Positions 52,498 through 61,826 are shown, numbered from the stretch's first letter. The stretch: DNA of 64,000 bases from Saccharospirillum alexandrii (GCF_004000275.1 NZ_RCIP01000002.1:930283-994282), one strand, 5' to 3'. Translations and numbers: made by a program. The notes: generated from the sequence alone by a model not told the origin.

Positions 52498-53610
52498 TTA
52501 ACCACCCCGGTTGTTATTTGATAAATCATTGTTTGATGATTCGCGGCTTGATGCATCGCCGTCGGCCGATGACCGACGGGCGGCCTGCTCCATTCGCGCC
52601 AGCATATCGGCCAGGCTACCGGACGTGTTGTCGCTTGGCCCGGCGATCTCTTTTCGGTTGGCGCGTACGCCGGTTTGCCAGGCCGTACGTTGCAGCACTT
52701 CGGCGGTGCGTATCCAATCCTGAATGTTGCCACCGGCCAAACGGTCGGATGCCAGAGGAGCGCGTTTGTCGAGTCCCGCCGGTTGAACGTGGCCGGGTAT
52801 TGGCGCTACTGGCCGATTGACCGAAACCGGCTCGACTGTCTGTGTAGCCGTTGGTTTGGCGTGATGAGTCACCGGTGCTTCCTTGCTGCCAGCGCCCCCC
52901 AAATAGGCTTCACGCACGGCCGGATCATTCAACAGGTTCTGTGCGTTGTCTTCGGCGGTAATGCGCCCGTTTTCCAGCAAATAACCGCGGTCGGCAATCG
53001 ACAAACTCTGTTTGGCGTTCTGTTCAACCAGCAGGATACCCAGCCCGGTTTCCCGGACTTTTTTCAGGGTTTTGAACACATCGCTGGCCAGCAAGGGCGA
53101 CAACCCCAGAGACGGTTCATCGAGCATCAGAATGCCCGGTGCCGACATCATGGCACGACCAATGGCGACCATTTGCTGTTCACCGCCACTCATGGTGCGC
53201 GCGATTTGCTGGCGCCGTTCGATGAGCTTCGGGAACAACTGATAGACCAGTTGGCGTTGCGTTTCTTCTCGTTCTCGGGCGAACGTTGAATACGCCCCGA
53301 GGGTGAGATTTTCTTCAACGGTCAGGTCGCCAAAGATGCCTCGGCCTTCGGGTACCAGCGCCAAACCAGCAGCAACAACCTGATGGGCTTTATAGCCTGC
53401 GGTGGCCGTGCCATTGATGGTGACAGAACCGGCACTGCGTTCGACCAAGCCGGAAATGGTGCCCAGCAACGAGCTCTTGCCTGCGCCATTCGCCCCGAGA
53501 ATCACGACGATTTCACCAGGCGCGACCGAGATGGACACGTTGTCCAGCGCCTGGTGCTTTCCGTAAGCGACGCTGACGCCGGTGACCTGAAGACCCTGTG
53601 AATCACTCAT
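52498..53610 (-). CDS. livF: branched-chain-type ABC transporter ATPase LivF with unusual C-terminal extension
   Basis: A 370-aa protein. The start at 53610 (MSDSQGLQVTGVSVAY) overlaps the livG stop by 8 nt. The ATPase core has Walker A GANGAGKS (39-46), signature SGGEQQ (141-146), Walker B LMLDEPSLGLSP (161-172) and the LivF ending GILLVEQNAKQSLSIADRGYLLENG. LivF normally ends near residue 240. Here about 130 more residues follow, first Pro/Thr/Val-rich, then a helical part (IQDWIRTAEVLQRTAW, LADMLARMEQAARR) and a Ser/Asn/Asp-rich tail. The extension has no known domain. Confidence 0.9.
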   Translation of the reverse strand: MSDSQGLQVTGVSVAYGKHQALDNVSISVAPGEIVVILGANGAGKSSLLGTISGLVERSAGSVTINGTATAGYKAHQVVAAGLALVPEGRGIFGDLTVEENLTLGAYSTFAREREETQRQLVYQLFPKLIERRQQIARTMSGGEQQMVAIGRAMMSAPGILMLDEPSLGLSPLLASDVFKTLKKVRETGLGILLVEQNAKQSLSIADRGYLLENGRITAEDNAQNLLNDPAVREAYLGGAGSKEAPVTHHAKPTATQTVEPVSVNRPVAPIPGHVQPAGLDKRAPLASDRLAGGNIQDWIRTAEVLQRTAWQTGVRANRKEIAGPSDNTSGSLADMLARMEQAARRSSADGDASSRESSNNDLSNNNRGG

Positions 53611-54337
53611 AGTCTTCTCCCAGATAAGCTTCGATAACCTGCGGATCTGCCAGCACGTCGGCGGGCGTGCCCTGGGCAATGATGTTGCCGGTGCTCATCA
53701 CCACGCAGCGATCACACAGGCTACGAATGGCATCCATGACGTGCTCCACCAGAATCACCGTACGCCCGTCGTCACGCAGCGAGCGAATCAGTTCGATGCC
53801 GGTTTGCAGCTCGGTCGGGTTCAGGCCCGCCAGCCACTCATCGAGCAAAATGACCTTGGGGTCGGACGCCAGCGCCCGGGCCAGCTCGACCCGTTTCTGA
53901 TCGATGTAGGTCAGATCGGCTGTTGGCTTGTGCGAAACGCCAAAAAGACCAACGCGCTCCAGCTGGCGTTCGGCGTAAACCGCCAACGCATGGCCCCAGA
54001 GTTTTTTGTGGCCAAAGACGGCACCGGCCATGACGTTTTCGAGCACCGTCATCGATGGAATCACCTTCACCAGTTGAAAGGTTCGGGCGATACCGGCGCG
54101 GGCAATCTTGCGCGTGGGCAGATCGGTCAGCAGTTTGTCATCCATGGCGATGTAACCATCGGTCGCCGGCAGCGCGCCGGAGATCAGGTTCATCATGGTG
54201 GTTTTACCGGAACCGTTCGGGCCAATCAGCCCCAGCACCTCGTGTTCGTGCACATCGAAGCTGACGCCGTTAATGGCCACCAGCCCGCCAAAGCGTTTGA
54301 CCACCTTGCGCACTTCAAGCAATACGGCACTACTCAT
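53603..54337 (-). CDS. livG: branched-chain-type ABC transporter ATPase LivG
   Basis: A 244-aa ABC ATPase. Walker A is GPNGSGKTT, the signature LTYIDQKRVELARAL (a LivG variant), Walker B VILLDEWLAGLNPTE, and the switch His is in LVEHVMDAIRSLCDR. It overlaps the livM stop by 8 nt. With LivF it forms the ATPase pair of a hydrophobic amino-acid-type importer. Confidence 0.93.
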   Translation of the reverse strand: MSSAVLLEVRKVVKRFGGLVAINGVSFDVHEHEVLGLIGPNGSGKTTMMNLISGALPATDGYIAMDDKLLTDLPTRKIARAGIARTFQLVKVIPSMTVLENVMAGAVFGHKKLWGHALAVYAERQLERVGLFGVSHKPTADLTYIDQKRVELARALASDPKVILLDEWLAGLNPTELQTGIELIRSLRDDGRTVILVEHVMDAIRSLCDRCVVMSTGNIIAQGTPADVLADPQVIEAYLGEDYE

Positions 54338-55280
54338 GGTTCACCCCCTGCCTGGCGCGTGCCTGGTGATACCAGCGAAGCACCACACCGCTGATGCCGT
54401 TGGGGATGTAAAACACCACCAGTAAGAACGCCAGCCCCATCAACAAGGTGGTTTGGGCCGGGAAGTTGGAGGCGATGATTTCCCACACCAGCGCAAAAGG
54501 AATGGCGCCCATCAGCGGCCCCCACAACCGTTGGGTTCCGCCCAGCAAGGCCATGATCACGACCATAAAGGACAACTGCGGGTTAAAGGCCATGGCCGGT
54601 TCAATGTAAACGAAACGCGGGGCCAGAATGGCACCCACCACCGCCGCCACCGAGCCGGAGACCATAAACAACACGATCTTCGACCAGGCGACATTGATAC
54701 CGCTGTGTTTGGCGACCGACTCGTCACCGCCGATGATGCGAATGGCAAAGCCAAGTCGCGAACGGTTGATCAGCCAACCGACCAGATACACCAGCAACGC
54801 CAGTGCCAGCAACTGCCAGTAGATGTGCGCGTCGGTGAAGTCGGTGAACACATAACTGCCCCGGGTGCCGCCCATGTTGTTCTGATACCAGGTAAACACC
54901 TGTCGAATCAGTTCAGCCAGACCCAGCGTGAAAATCACAAAATACACACCCGACAAGCGCAGCGTGGCCCAGCCGACCAAGGCGGCCATTACGCCACCGA
55001 GTACCGCCGCCATCAACAACAGCAACGGATATGGCACACTGTCTAGACCCAGAGCCAGGGTGTAACTGCCCACGCCAAAGAAGGCGGCGGTGGCCAGCGA
55101 TACATAGTGTGTCGGACCTGAGAAAATCGCCCAGGAAGTGGCCAGCACGGTGTACATGGTGATCGGCACCACGATCGACAGCCACCCGTCGGCACCCGGC
55201 ACCGCCGGCAACCAGGCGAGCACAAAAAAGACCAGCAGTATCGCCACGCCCCGCCATACATCGGTTTGCGTCAACTTCAT
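54330..55280 (-). CDS. livM: branched-chain-type ABC transporter permease LivM
   Basis: A 316-aa membrane protein with about nine helices. Conserved parts are GPTHYVSLATAAFFGVGSYTLAL and SRLGFAIRIIGGDESVAKHSGINVAWSKI (seen as GFAIRIIGGDESVAKHSG), the ATPase contact loop. It overlaps livH by 4 nt. Confidence 0.93.
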   Translation of the reverse strand: MKLTQTDVWRGVAILLVFFVLAWLPAVPGADGWLSIVVPITMYTVLATSWAIFSGPTHYVSLATAAFFGVGSYTLALGLDSVPYPLLLLMAAVLGGVMAALVGWATLRLSGVYFVIFTLGLAELIRQVFTWYQNNMGGTRGSYVFTDFTDAHIYWQLLALALLVYLVGWLINRSRLGFAIRIIGGDESVAKHSGINVAWSKIVLFMVSGSVAAVVGAILAPRFVYIEPAMAFNPQLSFMVVIMALLGGTQRLWGPLMGAIPFALVWEIIASNFPAQTTLLMGLAFLLVVFYIPNGISGVVLRWYHQARARQGVNHE

Positions 55281-56143
55281 GTTTGCGCCCTCCCGAACAA
55301 GCCCTGGGGACGAAACAGCAGAATTAACAGGAACAGAACGTAGGCAGCCGCCAGCGTGAGGCCAGGGTCAATCAACCGGGCAACAACGGTCTCGGTAATG
55401 CCAAGCACCAGGGCAGCCACGATGGCGCCGCGAATATCACCCACGCCGCCCATGATCACAATGACCAGCGCTTTCAGTGTGAACACAATGCCGATGGAGG
55501 CATCGAAGGTTAAAAAGGTACTGAGCACCATGCCACCGGTCGCGGCAATGGCGCCCCCGAGTGCAAAGGCAAAGTTCGAGGATTTTTCCACATCGATGGC
55601 CACCAGGCTGGCGGCGCGGGTATCGACCGAAATGGCGCGCATCGACAGACCGGAGCGGGTGTGGTTGAGCCAGATCCACAGGGCCGCACACACTACAAAA
55701 GCAATGGCAAAGGCCAGCACCCGGTTTTGCCCGTAGCGCGAATCGAAAATCTCGACCGGCACCGACAAGAAACTGTAATTGAAAAACTGGCCGCCAAACG
55801 CCCACAGAAAAATACCCACCAGGGTGAAGCTGAGACCAAAGGTGACCAGAATGGAATCCACCTCCAGCTGGCCCCGCGTTTTGGCACGGCGCACCAGCGG
55901 CAATAACAGATACCGGTAAATCAGCCAGTTGGCACAGAAAGCCACCGGTATCACCACCAGCAGTGACAAATAAGGGTTCAGGCTCTGGGCGGTGCTGAAC
56001 CAGAAAGCCGCAAAAGCACCCGCCACCAGCATTTCACCGACCGCCAGATTCATGATTCGGGACACGCCGTATTGCAGCGACAAGCCGACTGCAATGATGG
56101 CATACACGCCCCCGAGGAAGATCCCCGTGATTAAGATTTGCAT
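55277..56143 (-). CDS. livH: branched-chain-type ABC transporter permease LivH
   Basis: A 288-aa membrane protein with about eight helices. It begins GIFLGGVYAIIAVGLSLQYGVSRIMNLAVGEM (about 7-38, seen as GVYAIIAVGLSLQYGV) and has SMRAISVDTRAASLVAIDVEK as the ATPase contact loop. A strong hairpin (56206-56242) lies between it and the binding-protein gene upstream. Confidence 0.93.
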   Translation of the reverse strand: MQILITGIFLGGVYAIIAVGLSLQYGVSRIMNLAVGEMLVAGAFAAFWFSTAQSLNPYLSLLVVIPVAFCANWLIYRYLLLPLVRRAKTRGQLEVDSILVTFGLSFTLVGIFLWAFGGQFFNYSFLSVPVEIFDSRYGQNRVLAFAIAFVVCAALWIWLNHTRSGLSMRAISVDTRAASLVAIDVEKSSNFAFALGGAIAATGGMVLSTFLTFDASIGIVFTLKALVIVIMGGVGDIRGAIVAALVLGITETVVARLIDPGLTLAAAYVLFLLILLFRPQGLFGRAQT

Positions 56144-56205
56144 AGCTAAACTACCTGAAGAGGCCCGTAAGAAATGCGATTAAAACGAAAGACCAGAGTG
56201 GACTT

Positions 56206-56242
56206 GCAACCGGAGAGCCCGATGAGACGAGCCTCCGGTTGC
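56206..56242 (-). promoter_or_regulatory. intercistronic hairpin between binding protein and livH
   Basis: A perfect 10-bp stem (GCAACCGGAG and CTCCGGTTGC) with a 17-nt loop lies 14 nt after the binding-protein stop. No T run. It likely protects the upstream mRNA. Confidence 0.7.
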
Positions 56243-56255
56243 GCAGCGACCCGTA

Positions 56256-57455
56256 TTACATCGGGTCGGCGGTTCCGTCCATGCCCTCGGTGGAGCCCAG
56301 GCCATAGAAGTCGCCGTTCTGCCATTGGCCAACGGTCCAGTAGTTGGTGATTTGCTGGTTTTCGAAGGTCCATTCGCCCATCACGGTGTCGAAGCTGTTG
56401 TTCTTCAGATACTCGGTCACCGCCTGACGGTCCAGCGTGCCCACGCCTTCGATGGCTTGCTCGAGCACCTGCAATGAGGAATACATGACGGCACTGGCCC
56501 AGTAATCCGGCTCGGCACCGGTGACGTCCATATGCGCTTCCTTGTATTCAACAAAGGCCGGGTCTTCCGGGTTCACACCACCGACGCCATAAACACCGTT
56601 GATGCTGTCACCGAAGCGATTGCGATAGGCCGGGAAAGCGTTGGCCACGGCGGTATAAAACACGTCGACTTCATCCATCAGGCCAGACACCTGCGCCTGT
56701 TCGGTCAGAGCAAAGGTGTCGGGCGGGTAGGAGAACGCCACGAACAAATCGGGGTCGGCATCCAAGGCCGAGTTGATGATCGGTGTCACGTCCTGAATCG
56801 TCGGCGGATAGGAGGTACTGTACACAATATCGAAACCCGCTTCTTCAAAAATACCGCGCGCCGCTTCGGCCAGTTCAATACCGAACGCATCGGCCACGTT
56901 CACCATGGCCAGGCGATCACCCACTTCGCCATTAGCTTTCATATCGGCGGCCAGTCGGGCAATGCCCTGGGCCAGTGGCGTGGTTTTGCCAAGAGTAAAA
57001 AACACACCGTCATACCGGTCGGTCAATGCATCAGTCTGGTCGGTGATAGCGGTTACGTTGATCATCGGGTAACCGAGGCGGTCGAATATCGGCGCGGTGG
57101 CCAGTGCCATACCGGTGCCGTATGGCGGAATGATAAAGTCGACACCATCACTGGTCGCAAGCCGCTGAACCGCACGAATGGTTTCAGTTGGGTTGGTGCG
57201 GTCATCGTATTCGATAATTTCGACCGGGTGGCGCTCGCCGTCGCTCAGCAGAATGCCGCCACGCTCATTAACCTGGTGCGCCCACAGCTCTACGTTGGGC
57301 CAGTAGGTCACGGCAGCGCCGCCCGCCAATGGGCCGGTTTTGGGGGCTGCCGCACCGATGCGAATGGTGTCTTCTGCCAGAGCAGAACCGGAAAATACGG
57401 CCGCACCGGCCAGGGTAACAGCGCCCACCAGTGTGGACAGAGTCTTGAGTTTCAT
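56256..57455 (-). CDS. Liv/HAAT-type ABC transporter substrate-binding protein
   Basis: A 399-aa periplasmic binding protein. The signal peptide (MKLKTLSTLVGAVTLAGAAVFSGSALA) ends about 27. The mature part has TIRIGAAAPKTGPLAGG and VEIIEYDDRTNPTETIRAVQRL, as in LivK-like proteins of the amide/urea/aromatic-acid group. It lies between an aldehyde dehydrogenase gene and livH. The ligand is not known; aromatic compounds or amino acids are possible. Confidence 0.88.
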   Translation of the reverse strand: MKLKTLSTLVGAVTLAGAAVFSGSALAEDTIRIGAAAPKTGPLAGGAAVTYWPNVELWAHQVNERGGILLSDGERHPVEIIEYDDRTNPTETIRAVQRLATSDGVDFIIPPYGTGMALATAPIFDRLGYPMINVTAITDQTDALTDRYDGVFFTLGKTTPLAQGIARLAADMKANGEVGDRLAMVNVADAFGIELAEAARGIFEEAGFDIVYSTSYPPTIQDVTPIINSALDADPDLFVAFSYPPDTFALTEQAQVSGLMDEVDVFYTAVANAFPAYRNRFGDSINGVYGVGGVNPEDPAFVEYKEAHMDVTGAEPDYWASAVMYSSLQVLEQAIEGVGTLDRQAVTEYLKNNSFDTVMGEWTFENQQITNYWTVGQWQNGDFYGLGSTEGMDGTADPM

Positions 57456-57551
57456 GGGTCGTTCCTCTTTTTTTATCGTTGTTTTGGTCTTGCCACTGGC
57501 TCACCGGGGTGAGCTGTTCTTAATAGGGTATTTGTTGTTGGGAGTGTCTCA

Positions 57552-59003
57552 CTAAAATGGATAATGCCGGTCGCCGGCCTGGTTGGTTACCCAACGCAAT
57601 TCGGTAAACTCCGCAATGGCGGCCTTGCTGCCAAAACGACCATAGCCACTGTCTTTGACGCCGCCAAAAGGCATCTGGGCTTCGTCCTGAACAGTAGGGC
57701 TGTTGATGTGGCAGATGCCGCTGTCGATGCGTTTGGCCACGGCCATGGCGCGGTTGTAATCCTGACTGAACACCGCCGATGACAAGCCATAGTCGCTGTC
57801 GTTGGCAATGCGAATGGCGTCTTCTTCATCCTGCGCGCGAATGATCGACAACAGCGGCCCGAACGATTCCTCCTTGTAGACTTGCATTGAACGCGTGACC
57901 CCGTCGATCAGGGTGGCGTCCATCAACACAGAATCCGATTGCCCGCCGGCCAGAATCTGACCGCCTTTCTTTTCCGCATCGGCGATCAGCCGGTTGAGCC
58001 GATCCAGTGCCGCCTGATTAACCACGGCGCCAAGGATTTCAGATTGGGATTCAGGCGCCGCTGCTCTGATGGTTTGAACTTTGGCAGCCAGCTTATCGAC
58101 GAACTCATCGGCAATACCCGGCGTCACAATCAACCGTTCGGTCGACATGCAGATCTGGCCCTGATTCATGTAGGCACCAAAGGCCGCTGCGTTTACGGCG
58201 GCATCAACGTTGGCATCATCCAGCACCACCATGGGCGCCTTGCCACCGAGTTCCAGTAAGACGGGCTTCAGTTGTTCCGCGCACAACCGGGCGATGATGC
58301 GCCCCACTCTGGTCGAACCGGTGAAGTTCACGCGACGAATGGCCGGGTGTTCAATCAATGCTTTGACAATGTCGGGCGCGTCTTCAGGAGCGTTGGTTAC
58401 CATGTTGACGACACCGGCCGGCGCACCGGCTTCGACCAGTGCTTCAACGATGAGCTGATGCGTCGCCGGGCAAATTTCCGAGGCCTTGAACACAACCGTG
58501 TTGCCACAGGCCAACGGCATGGCAATGGATCGAACGCCCAAAATAATGGGCGCATTCCAGGGCGCAATACCCAACACAACACCGACCGGCTGGCGCACGG
58601 CCATGGCGGTCATGCCGGGTACATCGGAGGGTACAATTTCTCCGGTCAGCTGAGTTGTCATGGCGGCGGCTTCGCGCAGCATCGACGACGCCAGGTGAAT
58701 ATTAAAACCACCCCACATCGGCGTAGCACCCATTTCCTGCATCACCGTTTGCGCTGCCTGGTCTGCTTTCGCGGCCAGACAGTCGGCGGCTTTCAACAAC
58801 ACGGTTCGGCGTTCGTTCGGTGACATCTCAGACCAGACCGGAAAGGCTTCGGCTGCGGCATCGGCTGCGGCGCGCGCATCGGCGATGGTGGCCGCCGCCG
58901 CCCGGGTGACGACCTCGCCGGTAATCGGATTTTTGCAGTCAAACACACGATTGCTGTGTGCGGGCGTCGGCTGGTTGTTAACCAGCATGGCAACGTCAAA
59001 CAT
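57552..59003 (-). CDS. aldehyde dehydrogenase, vanillin/salicylaldehyde dehydrogenase-like
   Basis: A 483-aa NAD-dependent enzyme. Family features are FTGSTRVGRI (cofactor), LLELGGKAPMVVLDDA (general base Glu) and NQGQICMSTERL with the catalytic Cys about 284. The segment AVRQPVGVVLGIAPWNAPIILGVRSIA is, as I recall, common in aromatic aldehyde dehydrogenases such as vanillin and salicylaldehyde dehydrogenases. GAGGA precedes the ATG. It is the first gene of the operon that continues with the liv transporter, and is divergent from an AraC regulator. Confidence 0.87.
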   Translation of the reverse strand: MFDVAMLVNNQPTPAHSNRVFDCKNPITGEVVTRAAAATIADARAAADAAAEAFPVWSEMSPNERRTVLLKAADCLAAKADQAAQTVMQEMGATPMWGGFNIHLASSMLREAAAMTTQLTGEIVPSDVPGMTAMAVRQPVGVVLGIAPWNAPIILGVRSIAMPLACGNTVVFKASEICPATHQLIVEALVEAGAPAGVVNMVTNAPEDAPDIVKALIEHPAIRRVNFTGSTRVGRIIARLCAEQLKPVLLELGGKAPMVVLDDANVDAAVNAAAFGAYMNQGQICMSTERLIVTPGIADEFVDKLAAKVQTIRAAAPESQSEILGAVVNQAALDRLNRLIADAEKKGGQILAGGQSDSVLMDATLIDGVTRSMQVYKEESFGPLLSIIRAQDEEDAIRIANDSDYGLSSAVFSQDYNRAMAVAKRIDSGICHINSPTVQDEAQMPFGGVKDSGYGRFGSKAAIAEFTELRWVTNQAGDRHYPF

Positions 59004-59049
59004 GGTGCGATCCTCGAGTTATTTTTTTGTGGGATCGAAGCGTTACGAG

Positions 59050-59143
59050 CTTTGATGGATGAACGATAGTCAAAAGCTGAACAAGGTGGAACCGCTTTGT
59101 ATTGCACTTTTACAACAAAAAATTGTACATTACTCCATCAAAG
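59050..59143. promoter_or_regulatory. spaced inverted repeat in the AraC/aldehyde dehydrogenase promoter
   Basis: CTTTGATGGA (59050-59059) and TCCATCAAAG (59134-59143) are perfect 10-bp arms 74 nt apart, between the divergent genes. Two half-sites so spaced could be contacted by an AraC-type regulator with looping. The function is inferred. Confidence 0.4.
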
Positions 59144-59153
59144 AGGTTAATTA

Positions 59154-60050
59154 ATGAACGATTCAGCGCTGCAACAGCCGATACAGCGGCACCTGGACCT
59201 GGTGGACATCACCTACCCCAGAACCGCCCTGACCTGGACCGCCCCCAAACAGGACTGGCGCCATTTCGCCCAATGCATCCTGCTGTTGTCGGGCCGTGGG
59301 AAGGTGCGTTTCAAAGGGGAACACCTTGAGCTTGTGGCACCCACCTTGTTGTGGGCACCGGCCGGTATGATGCTGGGGTGTGACTTTGCCGCAGGTAGCC
59401 ACGGTGTGCTGTTAACGGTGTCGGAAGACTGGTTGATTCCGGCGGTCAGCCGCACCCTGGATGCGCAGGTTCCGTTCCGTTCAATGGCCGATGCCTTGCA
59501 CGAACTGCCACTGACCGACGATGTGTTGCTCGAACGCTTGTCGCCCTGCTTCAGTGCCATTCGTGCTGAACTGTCCGACAACGAACCGGGCGCCCAAACC
59601 GTGGTTGCCGCTCAATTAACAACCCTGCTGGCACTCATTCATCGCCAGCATGCCGAACCGTCAATTGCACCCGAGACCGACCTGATTCGCTCGACGTTGT
59701 TTCAACGTTTTTTGGGGTTGATCGAGCTGCACTTTCGGGATCACTGGAAGGTGTCGGATTACACCCGACACATGGGGGTCAGTGAGCGACGGCTCGAATT
59801 CGCAACGCACAAAGACGTCGGCCAGACCCCGAGCATGATCATACAACGCAAACTGATCAGCGAAGCGTGTCAGCGACTGGCGCATTCACCCTTGTCGGTC
59901 GCGGAAGTGGCGTACGGACTGGGCTTCAAAGACCCGGCCTATTTCAATCGGTTTTTTAAGCGACACATGATCGATGCCCCCGGCACCTGGCGCCGGAAAA
60001 TTCGCAAACAGGCGCCGAGCGAAGATACGACGTTTGCTGCGTGGCCGTGA
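59154..60050 (+). CDS. AraC family transcriptional regulator
   Basis: A 298-aa regulator. The N-terminal half is a cupin-like sensor (LLLSGRGKVRFKGEHLELV). The C-terminal DNA-binding domain has VSDYTRHMGVSERRLEFATHKD for the first HTH and SVAEVAYGLGFKDPAYFNRFFKRH for the second, ending in PGTWRRK. It is divergent from the aldehyde dehydrogenase-liv operon, which it most likely activates. Confidence 0.92.
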   Translation: MNDSALQQPIQRHLDLVDITYPRTALTWTAPKQDWRHFAQCILLLSGRGKVRFKGEHLELVAPTLLWAPAGMMLGCDFAAGSHGVLLTVSEDWLIPAVSRTLDAQVPFRSMADALHELPLTDDVLLERLSPCFSAIRAELSDNEPGAQTVVAAQLTTLLALIHRQHAEPSIAPETDLIRSTLFQRFLGLIELHFRDHWKVSDYTRHMGVSERRLEFATHKDVGQTPSMIIQRKLISEACQRLAHSPLSVAEVAYGLGFKDPAYFNRFFKRHMIDAPGTWRRKIRKQAPSEDTTFAAWP

Positions 60051-60054
60051 AAAG

Positions 60055-60092
60055 AAAAGCTGTGAGCTGCGAGTTATGAGCTGTTAGCTTTC
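60055..60092. terminator. imperfect inverted repeat between convergent genes
   Basis: AAAGCTGTGAGCT pairs imperfectly with GAGCTGTTAGCTTT between the convergent AraC and AEC genes. The stretch is made of degenerate GAGCTG words. It might be a weak bidirectional terminator. Confidence 0.35.
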
Positions 60093-60094
60093 TC

Positions 60095-61036
60095 TTAAAA
60101 CAACACCGCAAGAACGATTGAGATTGATACAAAAGACATGAGCGTCGCTACAACCAGCGTCGCCGCGTAGCGGGCCGGGTCGAGGTAATTGCCGGCGACG
60201 ACCGGATAGATACTGAGCATGGGCATCGAGGCAATCAGAATCGCAATGACCTGTAACTGGCGGTCAAAGGGTGGCAACAACCAGACCATCAATGCAACCA
60301 GCAACGGGTGAATGCACAACTTACCCACGGTTACCCAGCTGATTTTCCAGACATCCCCCTTGATGCTGATGCCCACCAGCGACCCACCGATCACAAACAA
60401 CGCCACACCGGCCGAGGCTTCAGCAAGAAAACCCAGGCCGCTGGATACAATATCGGGTAGGCCTAACCCCAGTAGGCTGTAAACAATGCCCAATACAATG
60501 GCCAGTAAGATCGGTTGTGTCACCAGGCGCCGCACAAAACTGCTGATTACCTGACGCGTGCTGCCACCCCCGGACAAGGCACGCGACAGCTCCAGCACCA
60601 TTAACGCCAAAGGCATGATCACCAGATTTTCCACCATCAACGTCATGGTGAACGCAGCGGCAGGCAGGGTACCAAAGACCTGCAACAAGACCGGGTAGCC
60701 AACAAAAGCACTGTTACTCAGGCTCATGCCAAGCGCATTCAAGCCGGCTTCAGAGGTCGAGGACTTTGACACGCCTTTTGAGAAAGCAAAGCCAAGCAGA
60801 TACGCCAGCAGTGAGCCCGCACCATAGGCGATCAGATAATAGGGCGTGATGGCGGTGGCGATCGAGGTCGTGGTCAGGGTGGTAAAAATCAGTGCTGGCA
60901 AGCAAAAATACAGCACAAAACGGCCCATGCCCGGAATCACTGATTTGGGCATCAGCTCGGTGCGCACCGCCAGGTAGCCGATGCCGATGACCATAAAAAT
61001 AGGAACAATGACGTTAACAACGGAAATGTCTTGCAT
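60095..61036 (-). CDS. AEC (auxin efflux carrier) family transporter
   Basis: A 313-aa membrane protein with about ten helices in two halves. The N terminus (VIVPIFMVIGIGYLAVRTELM) and GMSLSNSAFVGYPVLLQVFG are typical of bacterial AEC carriers, which move organic acids such as malate. It is convergent with the AraC gene and 64 nt from the TetR gene upstream on the same strand. The substrate is unknown. Confidence 0.88.
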   Translation of the reverse strand: MQDISVVNVIVPIFMVIGIGYLAVRTELMPKSVIPGMGRFVLYFCLPALIFTTLTTTSIATAITPYYLIAYGAGSLLAYLLGFAFSKGVSKSSTSEAGLNALGMSLSNSAFVGYPVLLQVFGTLPAAAFTMTLMVENLVIMPLALMVLELSRALSGGGSTRQVISSFVRRLVTQPILLAIVLGIVYSLLGLGLPDIVSSGLGFLAEASAGVALFVIGGSLVGISIKGDVWKISWVTVGKLCIHPLLVALMVWLLPPFDRQLQVIAILIASMPMLSIYPVVAGNYLDPARYAATLVVATLMSFVSISIVLAVLF

Positions 61037-61100
61037 GGCGGAAAATCACCCGGGCGGTTGTGTGCAGGTTGGCGCTGTTGGCTCGTAGATGCGCGCGCGT

Positions 61101-61775
61101 TCAGTCCGCCATTAATTCAGGCTTCACAACATACCGCAAGACCATATCGATCACATGGCTGGCGAGCTTTTCCTGGTTGGACGCTGCGTTCTGGTCCCAG
61201 TTGAAAATTCGCGAAAAGGTATAGCGGTTCGAGACATTGAAGAACGACAAGGCACTGATCAGCCAGTGCAACTCCAGCGCTTCAAGGCCGGGCCGAAACT
61301 GACCGGTTTCCAGGCCACGACGATAGACTTTCTGCAGTTCATCCACCGCGCCGGCATTAAGCGATTGAATCAGTTCGGACTGCTCAATGAAGCGGCCGTG
61401 GTGAATGTTCTCGATCATCACCATGCGAATGAAATCCGGGTTTTTGATGTGGTGCTCAAAGGTGAAAGCAACGAGTTTGCTCAGGGCCTGAATCGGCTCC
61501 AGGTGATCGAGTTCCAGCTCCCCTTCCTGCTGTCTCACTTGCTGATAGGAGCGTTCCAGTGCTTTCAGATACAGCGTTTCTTTGTCTTTAAAGTAATAAT
61601 AAATCATCCGCTTAGACGTTTTTGTTTTCTCAGCGATCTCGTCGATGCGTGCGCCAGACAGGCCTTTTTCAGAGAACTCCCGGGTCGCAACCCGCATGAT
61701 ATCGGCTTGTACGCGCACCGGGTCATTCTTGCGCGTGCGTTCTTTGCCGTTTGCGGCCACCTTGTGTGTGGTCAT
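61101..61775 (-). CDS. TetR family transcriptional regulator
   Basis: A 224-aa regulator. The N-terminal HTH is IMRVATREFSEKGLSGARIDEIAEKTKTSKRMIYYYFKDKE (about 26-66, seen as LSGARIDEIAEKTKTSKRMI and YYYFKDKETLY). The C-terminal ligand domain is of the type found with aromatic catabolic genes. It is divergent from the DctPQM operon and may control it and/or the AEC gene. Confidence 0.9.
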   Translation of the reverse strand: MTTHKVAANGKERTRKNDPVRVQADIMRVATREFSEKGLSGARIDEIAEKTKTSKRMIYYYFKDKETLYLKALERSYQQVRQQEGELELDHLEPIQALSKLVAFTFEHHIKNPDFIRMVMIENIHHGRFIEQSELIQSLNAGAVDELQKVYRRGLETGQFRPGLEALELHWLISALSFFNVSNRYTFSRIFNWDQNAASNQEKLASHVIDMVLRYVVKPELMAD

Positions 61776-61826
61776 TCTGACTTCCCTCCGTCTGCGATGC
61801 GCTCAGTATGCCACAGGTTGACTGAA

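Noticed and set aside
56532-57512. Open frame of 326 codons on the plus strand
   Set aside because: It lies opposite the well-supported Liv-type binding protein gene, has no family features and arises from codon bias.
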